Positions 1-14,200 of a stretch of DNA of 64,000 nt are shown here, in pieces. The notes below the pieces were generated by a model. The model made no database searches. It was not told where the DNA came from and saw only the letters and a program-made list of their open reading frames with translations. The stretch is from positions 3,677,478-3,741,477 of the forward strand of contig JAQFVV010006231.1 in the NCBI GenBank assembly GCA_028023455.1, in the 5' to 3' direction. The translations under genes were made by a program, and so were the position numbers. Numbering within the stretch: position 1 is the first letter of the stretch; the number at the start of each line of letters is the position of its first letter. Origin of the DNA: Epiperipatus broadwayi (Eukaryota; Onychophora; Udeonychophora; Euonychophora; Peripatidae).

Positions 1-2400
1 ATAAAATTACCATAAAAAATTATCCTGATGACACAATAGCAGTATTTCTAATGTAGAATAGGCAAGAGGTATCGGCATTACAAGTAGATGTACAACAGGA
101 TTTGTTATCATATTTATTGATAAATCAATTGGATAATGCTTAAGGTGTCAACTTACCATTAGTTTCTCAAAAGCAAAACAAAAATATAGCTGTTGTTAGG
201 TACTTGTATTATGTTTGTCAAGTCTTACAGCAAAATTTTGGAAATTCAAAAATGATAGCAATATCGATAATCAATAATTAAAGAGCAATATAACTGATAA
301 GTAAACTGGAATTAGGAATAAGAATAATACAATACTGATGTTACAGTTTGGATATAAAAAGCAATGTTAAATCAAAGCCCCATTAACAATCAGTAGGCTT
401 ATATATTTACAAAACCACAGAATAAAATATTTTGTCATTTATTTTAATTCTAATTAAACAATTTATAATATATAAATCAATAACTGCGATTAACAAGCTC
501 AAATCTTTGTTAAATTTGATGTGTGATATACTTTTTAAGATATTCATAACTTTTTATTTAAAAATTAATGAAAAAGTATCAAAAATGAATTTCTTTAGTT
601 TGATTTTATGTCCAAATTGTATAAGAATAGGTAAGATGAAAGTTTAAAAATCCCAAAGTAAAAATGAATCAAATATAGTTTTAGCCATATTTTATTGTGA
701 TTTAATTGGATGTTTGGTTTTTGATTAACATAAAATAAATTGTGAATTCTACAAAATAATAATAGTAATAGTATAAGATTTACTTTTATTACTCCAATAA
801 GATAAAACACTCAAAGCATTGATGTAACTTCATTTGAAATACATGTATTAAAATACAGAGATCTGAATGATCAATGAAATAATAAAACAGGCAAAACTCA
901 CTATACGTATCATGTGATGTGTGATGTTTATTGAAATAATAAAATTTAAATTAATTTTTAATTAATCATTTTAAATGAATTGGACTTAGTTGTTCTTGAG
1001 GTGTATATAATTATTGTAGTAACGTTTTTAGACTTAGTTGTTCCCCATTTACAAATTGTGAGTTATTATACTCGTCTTCACGTACACTCAGACATGCATA
1101 TACATATATATCTACACATTCATTTTACATAAAAGATCGCAGCAATAGCTTAACCCCCATTCCCAAAGACTATATTTTTTTCTTTCTTGTACTGTATATA
1201 TTGTTAAAAAAGACAAAAAATTTATTTCATATACAAAAATTTTTTTTTATATGTTAATAGATACACACACACAAGGTAAGCATTCATCTTAAAACAGATT
1301 TAATTATCATGTCTAATTCCTCCAATAGATATTGAACATTTTCCAACTAATGCCTCTTTTAAGTAAGTAATCCAAGTATTAGTCGGGCTCCCTGTAGTTT
1401 AAAGAATGACATTGATAGAGACTGATGGCAGACAGAACATGAAATTTTGCATAAATTTAATTCACAATAACAGGAAGTCTCCCTCTCCTTTTTACAACGC
1501 AACACAAAAATTATAGAGCAAAAATGTGACTTTATAGATAGAGACAACGAAATATATTTATAATTATCGAAAATTACAAACAGAGATAAACAATATAAGT
1601 CACTGTGGCCAATATATGCACAAACGCGCGGGTACACAAATGTTTACATATATTACACAAATTTTTATACCTTAACCTAAACTAAAAAAAAAATGTTAAG
1701 TGTGTGTATAGTTGAATGTAGCAGTGAAAATGAGTTTGACAGGAGACCAGAGACTCTTGAAATTACCTGACAATTACTTTAAAAAATAACATTCTTGAAG
1801 TCCAATCTATATCTTTTAAAAGTTGTTGTATTAATAATTTTAAAAATACATGATATGGTTTATTCAACAAGTCAGCAGTCAGTGATACTTAAAGATACAG
1901 GGATTAATTGGACAAGGTGGGTATTTAATAAAAGACTGGTGACACATAAATGTCTAATTGTATTTATTACTAAATAAAATTTTCCAAGAAGTAGATACTG
2001 ATGAAGTCAATTCATTATAGCTAAGAAAAAAAATTTTTCTAGATGAAGAAGAAAGGAAATAAAAGAAGTGGTGAAATAATATATGTTCAACAGCTTAAAA
2101 GCATTTTTTTTTTACTTTCAAATGCCTTTATTTGTGCCTCAAGATGATTCAAGAGGCATAAGTTTTACAATGCAATCAACAAGAATCATTACAAAGAAAT
2201 TTAGGGAGTGTCAGTGCATGTCAAGCGCATCTGCACCCATACACTTGATTCAATGCATATGATTTTGAACATTCGAGTATAAATGTATGGATAGGTGGTG
2301 GAATATTAATAGTTCCAGAAGTGCAGTGACACAAAATTCACCTGCCCTTCCAGACTTACACACATAAACCCAACTTCTTATGCTGAAATTATTGTTCACA
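1..2400. other. AT-rich DNA without recognisable gene
   Basis: The reading frames here are short (at most about 90 codons), have lysine/isoleucine/leucine-rich random composition and match no domain I recognise. There are a few CA/TA-rich microsatellite stretches near 1080-1110 and 1260-1275. I see no transposon termini and no coding signal. Confidence 0.7.
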
Positions 2401-2577
2401 AAACTGTCCAATTATACATGTCCATTTCTCCATTAGTTATTTGGAGACAAAAATGTTGTTATATTAACAGCAATGTTACACTTTCAGAACACTTCTATTC
2501 GTGTCTCATTATTATTTGGAGCCATAGCTTGAAAGAAACAAGGCAACCGCTTCAGTTGCAGTGGGAATATTGTCCTT

Positions 2578-2717
2578 GGATTGTCTAATTATACAAGTCT
2601 ATTTCACCATTTGAGCATTCCCAGTACTGTTATAAATGAGAAGGTGTTTGGATTGTCCAATTGTACAAGTCTATTTCACCATTAAAGCTCTCCCAGTTCT
2701 GTTATAAATGGCTTTAT
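2578..2717. repeat. Imperfect tandem duplication, period about 72 bp, two units
   Basis: Two adjacent units begin at 2578 and 2650. Both read GGATTGTC(T/C)AATT(A/G)TACAA, followed by a shared block ending in GTTATAAATG. A diverged third partial copy lies upstream near 2403-2440 (CTGTCCAATTATACATGTCC). The stretch is less AT-rich than its surroundings and sits downstream, in LINE orientation, of the relic at 2925-3907. Confidence 0.7.
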
Positions 2718-2924
2718 AGGTATATATGCTTATTTCTTGGTTTGCATGACATACCACTTGTAGAGCAGTCACTTTCCCTTCTATCTATTCCTAATCTTTT
2801 ATTAATTTGTTCAGGCTTAACTACCTTCATTTCCTAGGATTTATCATCATGATATGTTAGTGCTCTTTGGGCTGTTATAATTTCTAATTTACTAATATAT
2901 CGATTTATTTATTATGTAAGGTAA

Positions 2925-3907
2925 GCACTACACTAGGCAAGGCATGGCCTTAGTTTGATCTGGTTCCAAGTCTGATCAGTTAGCCATGGCTGGCATGTCC
3001 TCTAGTCATGGTTCTTGGCATCATTTAACAATTTGAAGTATAATACCTCAATATTGTAATCAATACCCTTTTCAAAAGTTACCTTATTTCGTGCCAACCA
3101 GATGACAAAGTTAACATAAGTTGCCAATCTAACACTGCCAAAGGAGCCCTTTTTAAAAGCTTTCACCATATCCACCCAGGCCCAGTCTTTATCTGTGGTC
3201 TTTTGCAGTCAGGTAGTGTAGTTTATTCCAAGTCTCACATTCCTGAAGAATGTGGGAAATTGTTTCATCGGTTTTCTTGCACAGAGGGCATATCGATCCA
3301 TTTTATACCTCAGCTTGTGGTGGAGGAATGCAGCCGTTGGTAGGGCCTCAAGGTTAACTTTAATTATAAAGTCTACTAATTTCGCCTCCAGCTTCCAGAA
3401 CTTTGTTAACCCTGCAAGCCGCTTGATCCCTAGCTGAAGTCTGGTCTTAGTGATTGGACTGTTACCATTGATTAGAGCATGGGTGTCCCAATAGGAAAGC
3501 TTGCCATTGAAAAGGGAATTGGACATTGTTACATTTTTAGTCATGAGTGTGACCTGTTGCTGTAACCAAATGTTACCCTTTCTTGGGGGGGGGTCAGTGG
3601 GTTCAACCTCATTTATTGGTAGGGGGCTTTCCATTTTTGGATTATCCTGAAATAGTTTGGTTAAAATATTGTGGGCTTTCTGGATTAAGAAGGTGTTGAT
3701 TGAATGGAGTCCGAGTCCATTTTGTGATTTAGGCCTTTGAAGGGAGTTGAGGCCAATTACTGCTCTTCTCAAGCCCCAGCAAAGCCTCCTACATTGAGTC
3801 TCCACCTTTTTTATAAAGGTCTTAGTAGCATTTGTGATACTTAATGGCTCATTAAATTTAATACTGTTTAAAGGAGAAAAATCATTACAATCATGCTCTA
3901 AATACAT
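2925..3907 (-). pseudogene. LINE family X relic: C-terminal ORF2 fragment
   Basis: This is a 5'-truncated LINE ORF2 covering only the region after the reverse transcriptase. The main frame (3209-3907) contains CRRLCWG, NGLGLHS and PTDPPP blocks. These match the + strand LINE at 57.1-57.5 kb closely and the intact LINE at 40.8-44.1 kb more distantly. Near 3290 the frame shifts. In the alternative frame a C-x2-C-x8-H-x4-C finger follows (CPLC...H...C), as in the C-terminal finger of the intact copy. Beyond the nominal stop the similarity continues to about 2930, including WLTDQTWNQ, which matches WLVDQTWEQ in the 51-58 kb LINE. No endonuclease or RT motifs remain, so it cannot function. 5' truncation is typical of target-primed reverse transcription. 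I saw no clear poly(A) tail or target duplication. Confidence 0.85.
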
Positions 3908-4155
3908 ATTTGATTACTACATTTTGATCCCAAGTGGGGCAAAACTGAACTGCAAAAATCATTTACCTATCATATGTGTGTGTGTCGATATATTTATAAG
4001 ATCTCGCACATTCTCCATTACAAATTTACTTTAGCAAATTATATATATTTATACTGTTTACTCTTTGAAAATAAAGTATGCCAGAAAAGTTAGACATATT
4101 CTTTGTTTTTTTTATCAAATGATGTTTAAAACATTTATATATGAAGAATAATAGT

Positions 4156-4285
4156 AGTTGTATCCTAATGGGACTTTTATTTCCCTGTATAGAACATATA
4201 ATCACAAACAAAAATATTATAGTTGTATCTTAATGGAATTTCTATTTTCCTGTATAGAACATACAATCATAAACAAAAATATTAT
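4156..4285. repeat. Tandem duplication, period about 65 bp, two units
   Basis: Units begin at 4156 and 4221 with AGTTGTATC(C/T)TAATGG. Each ends in CAAACAAAAATATTAT. The units differ at only several positions, so this is a local duplication of AT-rich sequence with no coding content. Confidence 0.75.
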
Positions 4286-4299
4286 AATCATCAATATTT

Positions 4300-7200
4300 A
4301 AAAATGTCTTTTAAAGATTTATTGGCTTTGGATTAAAAATAAGTTTTACTTAAAAAAAAAGAGAACTCTTTAAATTGAAACTTTCAATGTAATAAAATTA
4401 AAAAACAGAAACATATATAAAACAAATTACAACTGATGTTATGTTAAAACTTATAAATACAAAACATCTAAAAGTTGTCATTGAGATTCCTCTGGTAAAC
4501 AATAAGTGAATTTTTTAAGCACTCCTGAAAATTTTAAATAGTCTACAATTTATTACTATTAATATAAATATATATTACTATAAAATGTAGGGCAATAGTA
4601 AATCATGGATTCAGCACCTAATGTTTATAACCTCTTTTTACTAATAGTGAAAATCATATACTACAATCTATTGTTTGTTTTTATAATCAATAATTGCACC
4701 AATGTTCATTTAACCAATCCAATATACTTTAGCTAATCATGGCTAAATATATTATTATAGACAAATATTGAATGACTAATTAGATAAGTCATTGGCCAGT
4801 TAAAAGAGAAAAAAAATCCTAATCTTGCTCTGACTTAAAAAAATTTCAAGGTTACGTTGTTCACAGCCAAATCTCAGGTGGTCAGTATGATAGGTAGATA
4901 TTTAAATCTTAACTTTTTAAGATTGTAAAATTATAAATCACCGCAATCTAAATTAAAATCATTTCAATTTTCAACTCTTTAAATTCTTATTTTAATTTAC
5001 ACTTGCAATGGTTAGCAATGACACTCACTGGTCACCCAAAATGCCTCATAAAGTAAAATCTCATATAAAACAAGAAATTACAATGAGTTCCTATGGGGGA
5101 AAATAATAATTTGTTACTTTAAATTCAAGATGTAAAAAAAAAAAAAATCTATTAAAAAAAATAAAACTTAAGTTGAAAAAAGTGTTAATTAATGAGCAAA
5201 CATTTTATTTAGCATAGTATTAAAAAAAAAAAAAAATTAACCTATGGATAAATATACTATTTTAAAAACATTTCTGAAGCAATAATTTAAAAAAAAAAAA
5301 AATTATAATTTTACCATTGCTGATCACCATTTTTTTATGTAGTTGTGTAATGCTATTTCTTGAATCACAATTTGTTGAATTAAAATAAAGCATAAAGAAA
5401 AAAATTAACCATAATGCATATTTTAAATTAAATAAAAAAATTAACATCATGTTATTTTCCATACACTTTATGTACAATTATTAAAAAAAAAAATTATTTT
5501 TGTAATTTCTAACCAATAAGACTTTGATATTTTTTTATACCGCTGTTAAAATATATATATCCAGTATTTTATATTTTCCATAAATGCAATGAAATTAAAT
5601 AAAATGTAGATAAAAAAATGTTATGTTCAGTTGACCGTTGTAGTTTTACTAATGTGTGTAAATGTTTTTTTTTTTTTTTCTTTGCCAATTTATGTTTATG
5701 ATATACAATAAAACCGGCTATCATTTTGAATAAATCACAAACAAATTATGAATTATTGATTTAAAATAGAAAAAAAATTAATATTATTTTAAATTTACAT
5801 TACTCTTTGCTCATATAAAATTGATTATTAGTTGCTCAAAGTATGAAATCCCCCCCCACCCTCAAAATAATTTACAACTATAATGACTATTAAAATCATC
5901 ATATTTTTGCTGCAATCAAATCAACATTTGAAAAAATTTTAATCCATAAAACTGATTGAATAGATTAGCTAACATACACATTTTACAACTAAATATTAAT
6001 ATACTTTGTTGTTATACATGATCAAAGTATGTTACTTTTATTTTGTATTTAATTAAAGTATGTTACTTACTAGACTGGATGAAACTAATTTTTTTGATTA
6101 TGTAAATTGTTAAATATAAAAAATTTCTTTATTTTGGATATAACATAAATGAAAACACTGAATGCTTTGTAAAGTCATTGAATGAAAGTTAAATATAGTA
6201 CATTAATCATATTTCAATTCTATAATCAAAGCAAACTTGCATACTGTATAATGAATAAACCCTACTGTAAAATTTTACTGTGAAAGTTACCATGTTATTT
6301 TTGAAAGACATCATTTTTTGATTGCCATCTTGATAAAATGATTAATCTTTTTTTAAAACCAGTTTGATTTTTTTAAAAAAAAAAACCATTGTAAATGGAT
6401 ACAAACTAATGATCGCTATTGTGAATCCTCATACAAAGATCCACTGCTAGGTAAAAATGTACTTTTATATTTTAGATTGTATTCCAAAGTGTGTATTAAT
6501 ATTACACATTGCTTTCCTCTCTCTATTCAAAACAGCTTCAGTGATTGAGCTGTGAATATAATTTTATGTTTTAATAGCATTATCTAAAATACCTTTTATA
6601 ACATGTATTTATTACCTTATCTCATAATACGAGTTTCATTTTTAAAAAAAAGGTCATTGTACAGGATCAGCTGCGAAAAAACATTAAAACTAAAAACCCA
6701 TTCATAATCAAAAATATTATGCAGAACTAGCTAAGAGAGATAACATTTATAATTTGTTAATGGTCACATGTATACAAGAAAATCATCTATTAATATCTTA
6801 TGCAATTTACTTCTGAAAAATTAAGTATTCTCTGAAACATATAGTTGGCTAGTTAAAAAAAAAAAAGAGTAAAGTAAAAAAAAGTATTAGCTACCAAAAG
6901 TAAAGCAAATGTATAATTTTAAACTATTAAAATAATACAGACATTTTTTTTTATTTATAAATAAATTTATTTACTCTAATATACTAATTGATAATAGTGT
7001 TTTCAATAATCATTCATAATAACATCATGATTTCTGAGCTTTTTAATAATATGATATATTTTCCATCAAACAATCTGATTGTTTTTAGGAGAAAAGTCTA
7101 CTGCAAAAAAAAAAAAAAAGCTCAGTAAAATTAAAATATATAAAATGGATTTGAATTTTTGTGGTAGAGTTTTTGATTTGAATTTGGCTTCAATCTTATC

Positions 7201-9590
7201 TCTAATTCAAATAATAGGTGATTCTGTACAAAGAAATTCTATTATTTACATCTGGATTAGAATATGATAAAATTTGAAAAATGGATTTTTTTCTTTAAAA
7301 AGAAGCATCTTGGATGATACTTTTCAAATATAATTTAGAAGATTTCAAATATATTTTTAAAATGTGAATGCTTAAAGATATTATTTAGAATAATAAATTG
7401 AAAAATACCAATATTAAAAAAATCATAATTGTTACTGTGGCTACCCCTTCCCCCTCCTCCCAATAAATAGGAGGTTAAATATATAAAAATAATAATATTC
7501 TGATACATATCCTCATTTAGATTATTCAATTTTTGAAAATTATAATAAACATGTTTACTCATAATTCTATTCATTCAATAATTTAACTTATAGTAATTTT
7601 AGTCATCTCCCAAAAATCTTCTATCAGAAATCAGAAACATTATGATGCAGATAGTCATGTGTTCCAAGAAGCCAAAATGCATGATTGATTAAGACAACAA
7701 ATTGGAATTAAAAAATCAAAATAGATATGAGTTGGATCATTGCTGATACTGAAGATTCTGGTACCCAATGAAATTTTAAATTGGGTGGTCCTTAGTTGTT
7801 GTTTTTTTAATGAAATTAAAATTTAATGACTAAAAACTCAAAACATTAATTTTTATGCACATAGACTAGAATTATATATATAAATTGTCAATTGCCATCT
7901 ATAAATTATTATAATTAGGGGTAATAATTTCATAATGACAAAACTCATTTAATTTCTAATTTAGAAATATATGAAAAAACTAAATAATCTAAAATTTTAT
8001 TGATTTTATGAAAATAAATCCTCCTAAATTTCAATTGTTTCTAGTTTCTTACAGATATCACTTTGATTATCCAATCAATATTTCTTATTAAATATTAGAT
8101 TTTAAATATATTTTAATTAGTTTCAGTCTTGAAAATGATCATCCATTGCTTGCTATTGAAATTGGAAGTATCAAAAATATTCAAAAGCTTTCTAAATCAT
8201 TAGTATATATATATTGGCAATATTTTCAGTGAGTTTAAGATGTCATTCTCCTTTATAATGCAGTAAAACCCAAAATTGTAATTCTCTGTAAATTACTGCT
8301 TTATTACATAATTCACTACTCACTATTTAAGCTAATTTATTTTTGGCAAAGTAACATAATATTGAAAATTTTAGGATGCTAAAAACAAAAAAATAAATAA
8401 CACAAAACCCTGAAAGCTTGCAATTAAATCCATTATAAAAAATATTATTTTCAAATTGATTTATAATACATGAGTACTGTTTAAAGAATTATTTTTAATT
8501 TAAATTATTAGGGATGTATGAAAGATTAAGTCAATGGATCCATTAAGTTTTAAATCCTTTGAGCATTTATGTTTTCAATAAAATAGAAAAGAATATTTTT
8601 ACTGCTTTTTGCTATAAAAAGATTTTAAAGGAATTTGAAAATAATTTGTTTGTACTATTATTTGACAGTATGAGTCTGATTATTTCTAGCACAAAGCTTC
8701 AAACCTTGCTCTATAAACTTCACTTAAGGCATCTGCCATAACAAATTACCCTATGCAAGCAATTGGCTTACCTAATGCATCCTCCAGCACTATAGTATAT
8801 ATATAAGAAAGAAAAACTTGTATATTTAAAAGTCATAATAATTAATAAATGTTAATATTAAAATGCTTTCATTGTAGTTTTTCCTCCTCACTTCAATGAC
8901 ACATGAAGAAAACACACATTGTGATACACATCATCTGCTTATAATATTAAGCTAACATTGTTTGGATATAATGCAAGAAAAGATGGCAATAAATGAATCT
9001 TAAATCCTAAAGTAGATACCAAAAGATTTTAAATAACATAGAATACTACTACTTGTGAGGTAAATGGAAGAAATAAAGAATTCTACTAGAATAGTGTGAA
9101 AAATATATCCAAAACTATAGATAGAAAAAACTAGAATAAATTAGAAGTGGCTAAATCATTGTTGAAAATAATATATTGGACTTCCTAATTCTTTTAAAGT
9201 CTCAATAGTAGATTCAAGTTTCTATAAACTCAATTTTTGAATTACTAATTGAAATATATATATACAAAAGTAAAACATTTTCCAAGAATTAAATTTAAAA
9301 TCTGAATTATTGAATCAATAAATATTTTTTTCAATTTACCTACTAATAAATCAAACGAATACACAAAAATATAAAGTCTGGTGTATATAATATTTGTAAA
9401 AATACCAATTCTTAGTTTTAATTAAATAACTTAAGAATAAAACCGTCAAAATAGATTCAAATTCTTTTATTAATATGACTTTCTTGTTATTTCCACAAAA
9501 GTTATCCAAATAAACAATTTAACAATTTGCAATAACTTAACCTAATAATTTTTAAAATAACATGCAATTACAAAAAGGGATTGTATAATA
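4300..9590. other. Long AT-rich stretch, no gene seen
   Basis: The stretch is dominated by A and T runs (for example 5137-5147, 5222-5234 and 5289-5300). Frames are at most about 80 codons, with no recognisable domain. I found no transposon termini. It is probably intergenic or intronic. Confidence 0.6.
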
Positions 9591-9599
9591 ATAAAAATA

Positions 9600-9960
9600 A
9601 GAATTTTTAAATATGGAGATGATGTCATTTCCTGTTTCACAGAACATAAGATTCTTTATATCTAAACCAGTTGACAGGAGGTTTCCAACCAGGCAGACAG
9701 CTTTGATTTATTCTGAAGAGGGATAGGGATAACAAAATAAAAACTAGGACAACTAGTTTTTCAGCCTTTCCCTAGTTCCCTACTTCTCTGTTATTATACT
9801 AACCAATAAAACAGAGGGAGGGGGTTGAATGACACACTCATGCACAGAAAAAAAAAGCTTTTCCTGATTGGATAAATTAAATAGGAAAATGTCAGTGAAC
9901 TTCCTGTCAGCTTTTAATGTTTACAATCCACTTCTTCCTTCTTCCCATCTGTAAATATTT
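9600..9960. other. Less AT-rich island, unknown; possible conserved non-coding or promoter DNA
   Basis: The composition changes to mixed sequence with pyrimidine-rich blocks. There are two CCAAT-type motifs: ACCAATAAA near 9803 and its complement form TGATTGGAT near 9866. There are also two ETS-like TTCCTG cores near 9629 and 9901. No frame gives a recognisable protein and no terminal repeats are visible. A regulatory region, an untranslated exon or an old unrecognised repeat are all possible. The motif matches alone do not prove function. Confidence 0.25.
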
Positions 9961-10734
9961 ACCTATTTCTTTAAGATTTTATTTTTGGTATACCTACTTA
10001 TTTTAAACATACTATGTAATTTTAAATTATCATAAATTAAAGTATGAGAACTTATAAATGTTAAAATTAATTAAATGCCAACGAAAAATAAAGTTTACAA
10101 TATAGTAGAAAAAGTATTTTTCACATTTATTTTTTTTATATACAAAAATAAATGTGCGGGAGGTGGAGGGTAGTTGGTTAATAAGTGTAATAATAAAATA
10201 CAAATAACATTTTGCAATGAAATCTATGATTATTAATAATGATTTTAATTTATTGCATACGAAATATACAGTAAAAAAAAATCACAGTTATGAATACAAA
10301 TATTTGCAAGATATAAAATAAATAATATAAACAATATTGATAGATATGCTAAAAATTACCCATAATTTACATTTATGTAATGGTCAATTCAGTAGACAAC
10401 ACATACAAAATTATTGTACTTATCAAAACTAATACTTTTCATTAGATTAATAGAAAAAAAATGGCATCTTAATTAAATAATGTGAACATCAAGTAATGTG
10501 AAAAAATATTTTAAATTAGATAAATTTTATTAATATTATCAATTTCAAAATGCAAAACAATAATAATAACAAAATTAACGTAACTATTTTTAAAATCTAG
10601 AAATAATTTCTTAAAAATATATTGCATAATAAAAAACAGAATTATTTAGTTCTTTAAAAAAATTTGAGTAAAATTTTAAAATTACAGTATATTTATCAAT
10701 TACCATCTTAGTGTTCAACAGTATTAAATGGATT

Positions 10735-11110
10735 ATGTCCTGTACATGAGGGGTCAGATTGACCTTAGGTCAACATGGGTATGACAGGAATCTCAGCCTC
10801 AGGGTGCTCTTTGAGTGTTCCATCATCAGATTTTCAATTGGATGGACGGTTGAAGAGTTGTAGTGTGGAATAGATTGAAGCATGTCCATTAAAATATGAG
10901 GTTTGGCTATCTTAATATATATCTGAGCACTTATAGCATATATGTGTGGAGATGGTAATCTGGACCAACTGATGATTTCTGGATTAGCATAAAATACGTA
11001 TATTGGTGATTATTTATCTTTTCAACATATATGTGTTCAAGTGTATCAGTGTTATGATATAGTGTGGAGAGTGGTGGGTCATGTGAAAGTCTGTGCTCAT
11101 ATACCCTATA
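10735..11110. other. Less AT-rich island, unknown, probably an unrecognised repeat
   Basis: About 370 bp of mixed-composition sequence stands out from its flanks. It contains a 15-base near-perfect palindrome, TTGACCTTAGGTCAA (10753-10767). All frames contain stops, and I cannot assign it to a transposon family. It could equally be an old SINE-like insertion or single-copy DNA. Confidence 0.25.
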
Positions 11111-11256
11111 TATTATTACATTTACTTGATTAAATTAAAGATGATTAGTTTAAAAGAAGAGATGAATTATCATTAAAATTTTCAACTGATAAATACAGTG
11201 GAGCTGTGAACTATTTAACTGTACAACTTCAATTATACACAATTAAAAAAAATGTA

Positions 11257-11275
11257 AACAAACAAACAAACAAAC
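11257..11275. repeat. (CAAA)n microsatellite
   Basis: Nearly five units of AAAC/CAAA follow an A-rich tract. It has no coding context. Confidence 0.85.
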
Positions 11276-11279
11276 ACAA

Positions 11280-14200
11280 AAATTAATTTTGTAATTTTGT
11301 CCTTCTCTGTTAAAAGCTCATATATTTTATTCTTCTTTTATCATACTTTCTAAATTTGATATGCTATATTTTGCATAATGAAATATTTCCTGAGAAAAGT
11401 TTTACTTATTTTAGAACATACTAAAGATTGAAACTGTTTTTAAAATATCAAAATAATTAGTGGGATTCTAATTTTTTGATAACAAGATCACTATTACGTT
11501 TAGAAACGTTACTGAAAAAAAAAAAAGAATATTGCCTAGAGCATAACTATAAAAATCAGACATTTTGTTATTTACTTTATTATTAATAATGATGTAAATG
11601 AAATTAAAGAACTCCCAGTAAGCTACATACATATATAGCTTATGGTGGTGCTACGATTGTGTTAATGTATAGAATTCATGCTTTATGTTGTAACACTTCA
11701 ATAAACTAAATGCTTATATACAAGCTAAGCTAAAATACACGTGGGCTGATTCTATATTTTTTCATTTATTGACAAGTTTGTATTTTATTTACTTATTATT
11801 TTTAAAAATAAAATTATGGTAATTATTCGTTTATATTCTTATTGCTTCAGTGATGCATGAGTAAATACACACTCAGTAAAATATATGTAAATGTGTCCCC
11901 CCTCCATTTATTATTAATAATAACATTATTATTTTTAAAATTGTGTTTATATTACATAAAAAACGCTCATGTTATATATATGTGCATGTTAAAAAGTAAT
12001 GTATAATTGCAAGTCATGCACAATGCATATTCTATTCTAATCACTGTTTATCAGCAAAACATGACTTATTATATATAGTGTATAAGTTGAACATGAGGGA
12101 ATTTAAATATAACAAAAGGCAAGTTTTATTTCTTTTGTGCTTGCCAAATCCATTAATGCTTGAAATCCATAATTCAATACATAATATTAAGAGAATTAGT
12201 CTAAATTTATCAATTTATAAAAATATTGCTATTTCAATATTAATCTTTTATTTTTATAAACAATCTAATTTACATGAATAAATAAAGTGTCATTTAATTG
12301 CTTATATAATTTTTGGAATATGATTAAAATATTTAAAATAATAAATTTATAATAGCTATTTTATTAATCTTTTTTTATTATTATTCACACAAATTCATAA
12401 TAGCTATAACAAAAATACGTTTATATACATTTAAATGGGCATAACGTATACTATTTGCTTTAACATTGGTTGTTTATATCTGATATGATGTTTATATATA
12501 TAAAATACAAATTCTCTATTTAATTTATTTATTTATTTATTTTTAACTATGAATAAACTCTCACATTATAAATTAACACAATAACTAATCTGTATTGACA
12601 AAATTCTTCTTTGAAATAAAATATAACTTTAAGATGTGATATCATTATTTTATTTCTTTAATATGTTTATATCTTTAACTTATTTTTAAAATGTATTTTA
12701 TCAAATTCATAAGTTCAAATACATAAATACTTGATGCAATTAAAGATTAGAATTACTCTATACTAGTCTTATTGAAATATAACCGCAGAATAATAAAATC
12801 AAGATAAATATCATGAAGTCTAATAGATTAAAGACTTATAGAGCAAATAACTAGTAGAATGAACACTTCTCATTGAATGCACATCAGATGCACATACAAT
12901 GGATCTTAAAATGACAGACATCTTTACCTCATAAAACTTATTTATCAATTTAATTTGCTTAATTTTTTTAACTCTAGCAATGAAAATATTCTACAAATTC
13001 TTGTTTAAAAATAATTTTCTCCTACATGTAAATATGGTAATAATTTTGCCACTAAAATAAAAGCAAATTTTGAAATCTGATTAATGGTGACATCAAAAAA
13101 AAATAAAAATGAAAGTTTAATGAAAATGGCAAAAATCTTTGTGATAAAATAATCAATTAGTTTGCTTACTCTTTTCTATTTCAAGTAAATAAAAATAATA
13201 TACATATTCTTTGTTTTAAAAATACTCTAGATATATATATATACTGTAATAATTTTAGCTGTGGGGAATAAAATTAAAAATTTACTAATGTCGATGTCCA
13301 AAAAATAAAAACCATATTCAAAATAAAATTACAGTATGGTAAAATTGAAGAAAAATTAAATGTTTTCATCCAGAAATAGCAAAATCGCTGAACACCAATG
13401 AAATACAAATGTTACAATAAACATCACTGGCTGATTGGAAGTATATGTATAAAACTTTTCAGCTTTCATTAAAGCACCAGACATTTTGTTATGATTTTTG
13501 GACACTTACTTACATTTATTTCTTCTGCAATTTATTTCCATAAGAGAAAGCTGTAAAAATGATTGGTAATTTAAGTTCTGAAAACAGAAGCTTTAAATAA
13601 ATTTAATAACATATAACTTCTTTAACGAGCGTTATAAGTGCATAAGTATTGATATTAAATAATTAAATCAATAACATTTTTAAAAATGCCCAATTAAAAA
13701 CTGCACAGGTAGTGAAAATATTTTCATTCAGCTAGAGCAGTTTATGTTGCAACATTATAGAACAAATGAAAACTACTCTGCTAAAGTAGATTAATCAAAT
13801 GCAAATAATAGATGATAGAATTTGTGAAAAGGTCAAACAATTGTTTTAAAAAAATTTGATGTGTTTTTTAGTTCAGATACTATTTCTTTAAAGTTTATTT
13901 CCAGCAATGGATTCCATGTGAAAAAAATTATTGCATAGCATTATAAGACATAATGAAGTTGCTGGTGCAGATAAGGCTACTACTAAATATTACCTTGCAA
14001 GAAAGCAGAAATTTTGAAATAAACAATCTATGATTTTTTTATTAGAATGTATAAATTTGTTTATATATAATTTTTTTGTTTTAAACCATAACCATGTGCT
14101 TAATGCATTGAAATTAGCAGTCATCAGCTTCTATTTAAAACAGCATAAAAATTGTATAATCTATGCATGTGCAACTTTCACATTCAATTAATTCATTCTT

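Noticed and set aside
5222-5300. A-rich runs as possible LINE tails
   Set aside because: Homopolymer A/T runs are everywhere in this window. No LINE sequence adjoins these.
9722-9732. TAGGGATAACA, part of the I-SceI recognition sequence
   Set aside because: Only 11 of 18 bases, with the rest different. A chance match with no homing-endonuclease context.
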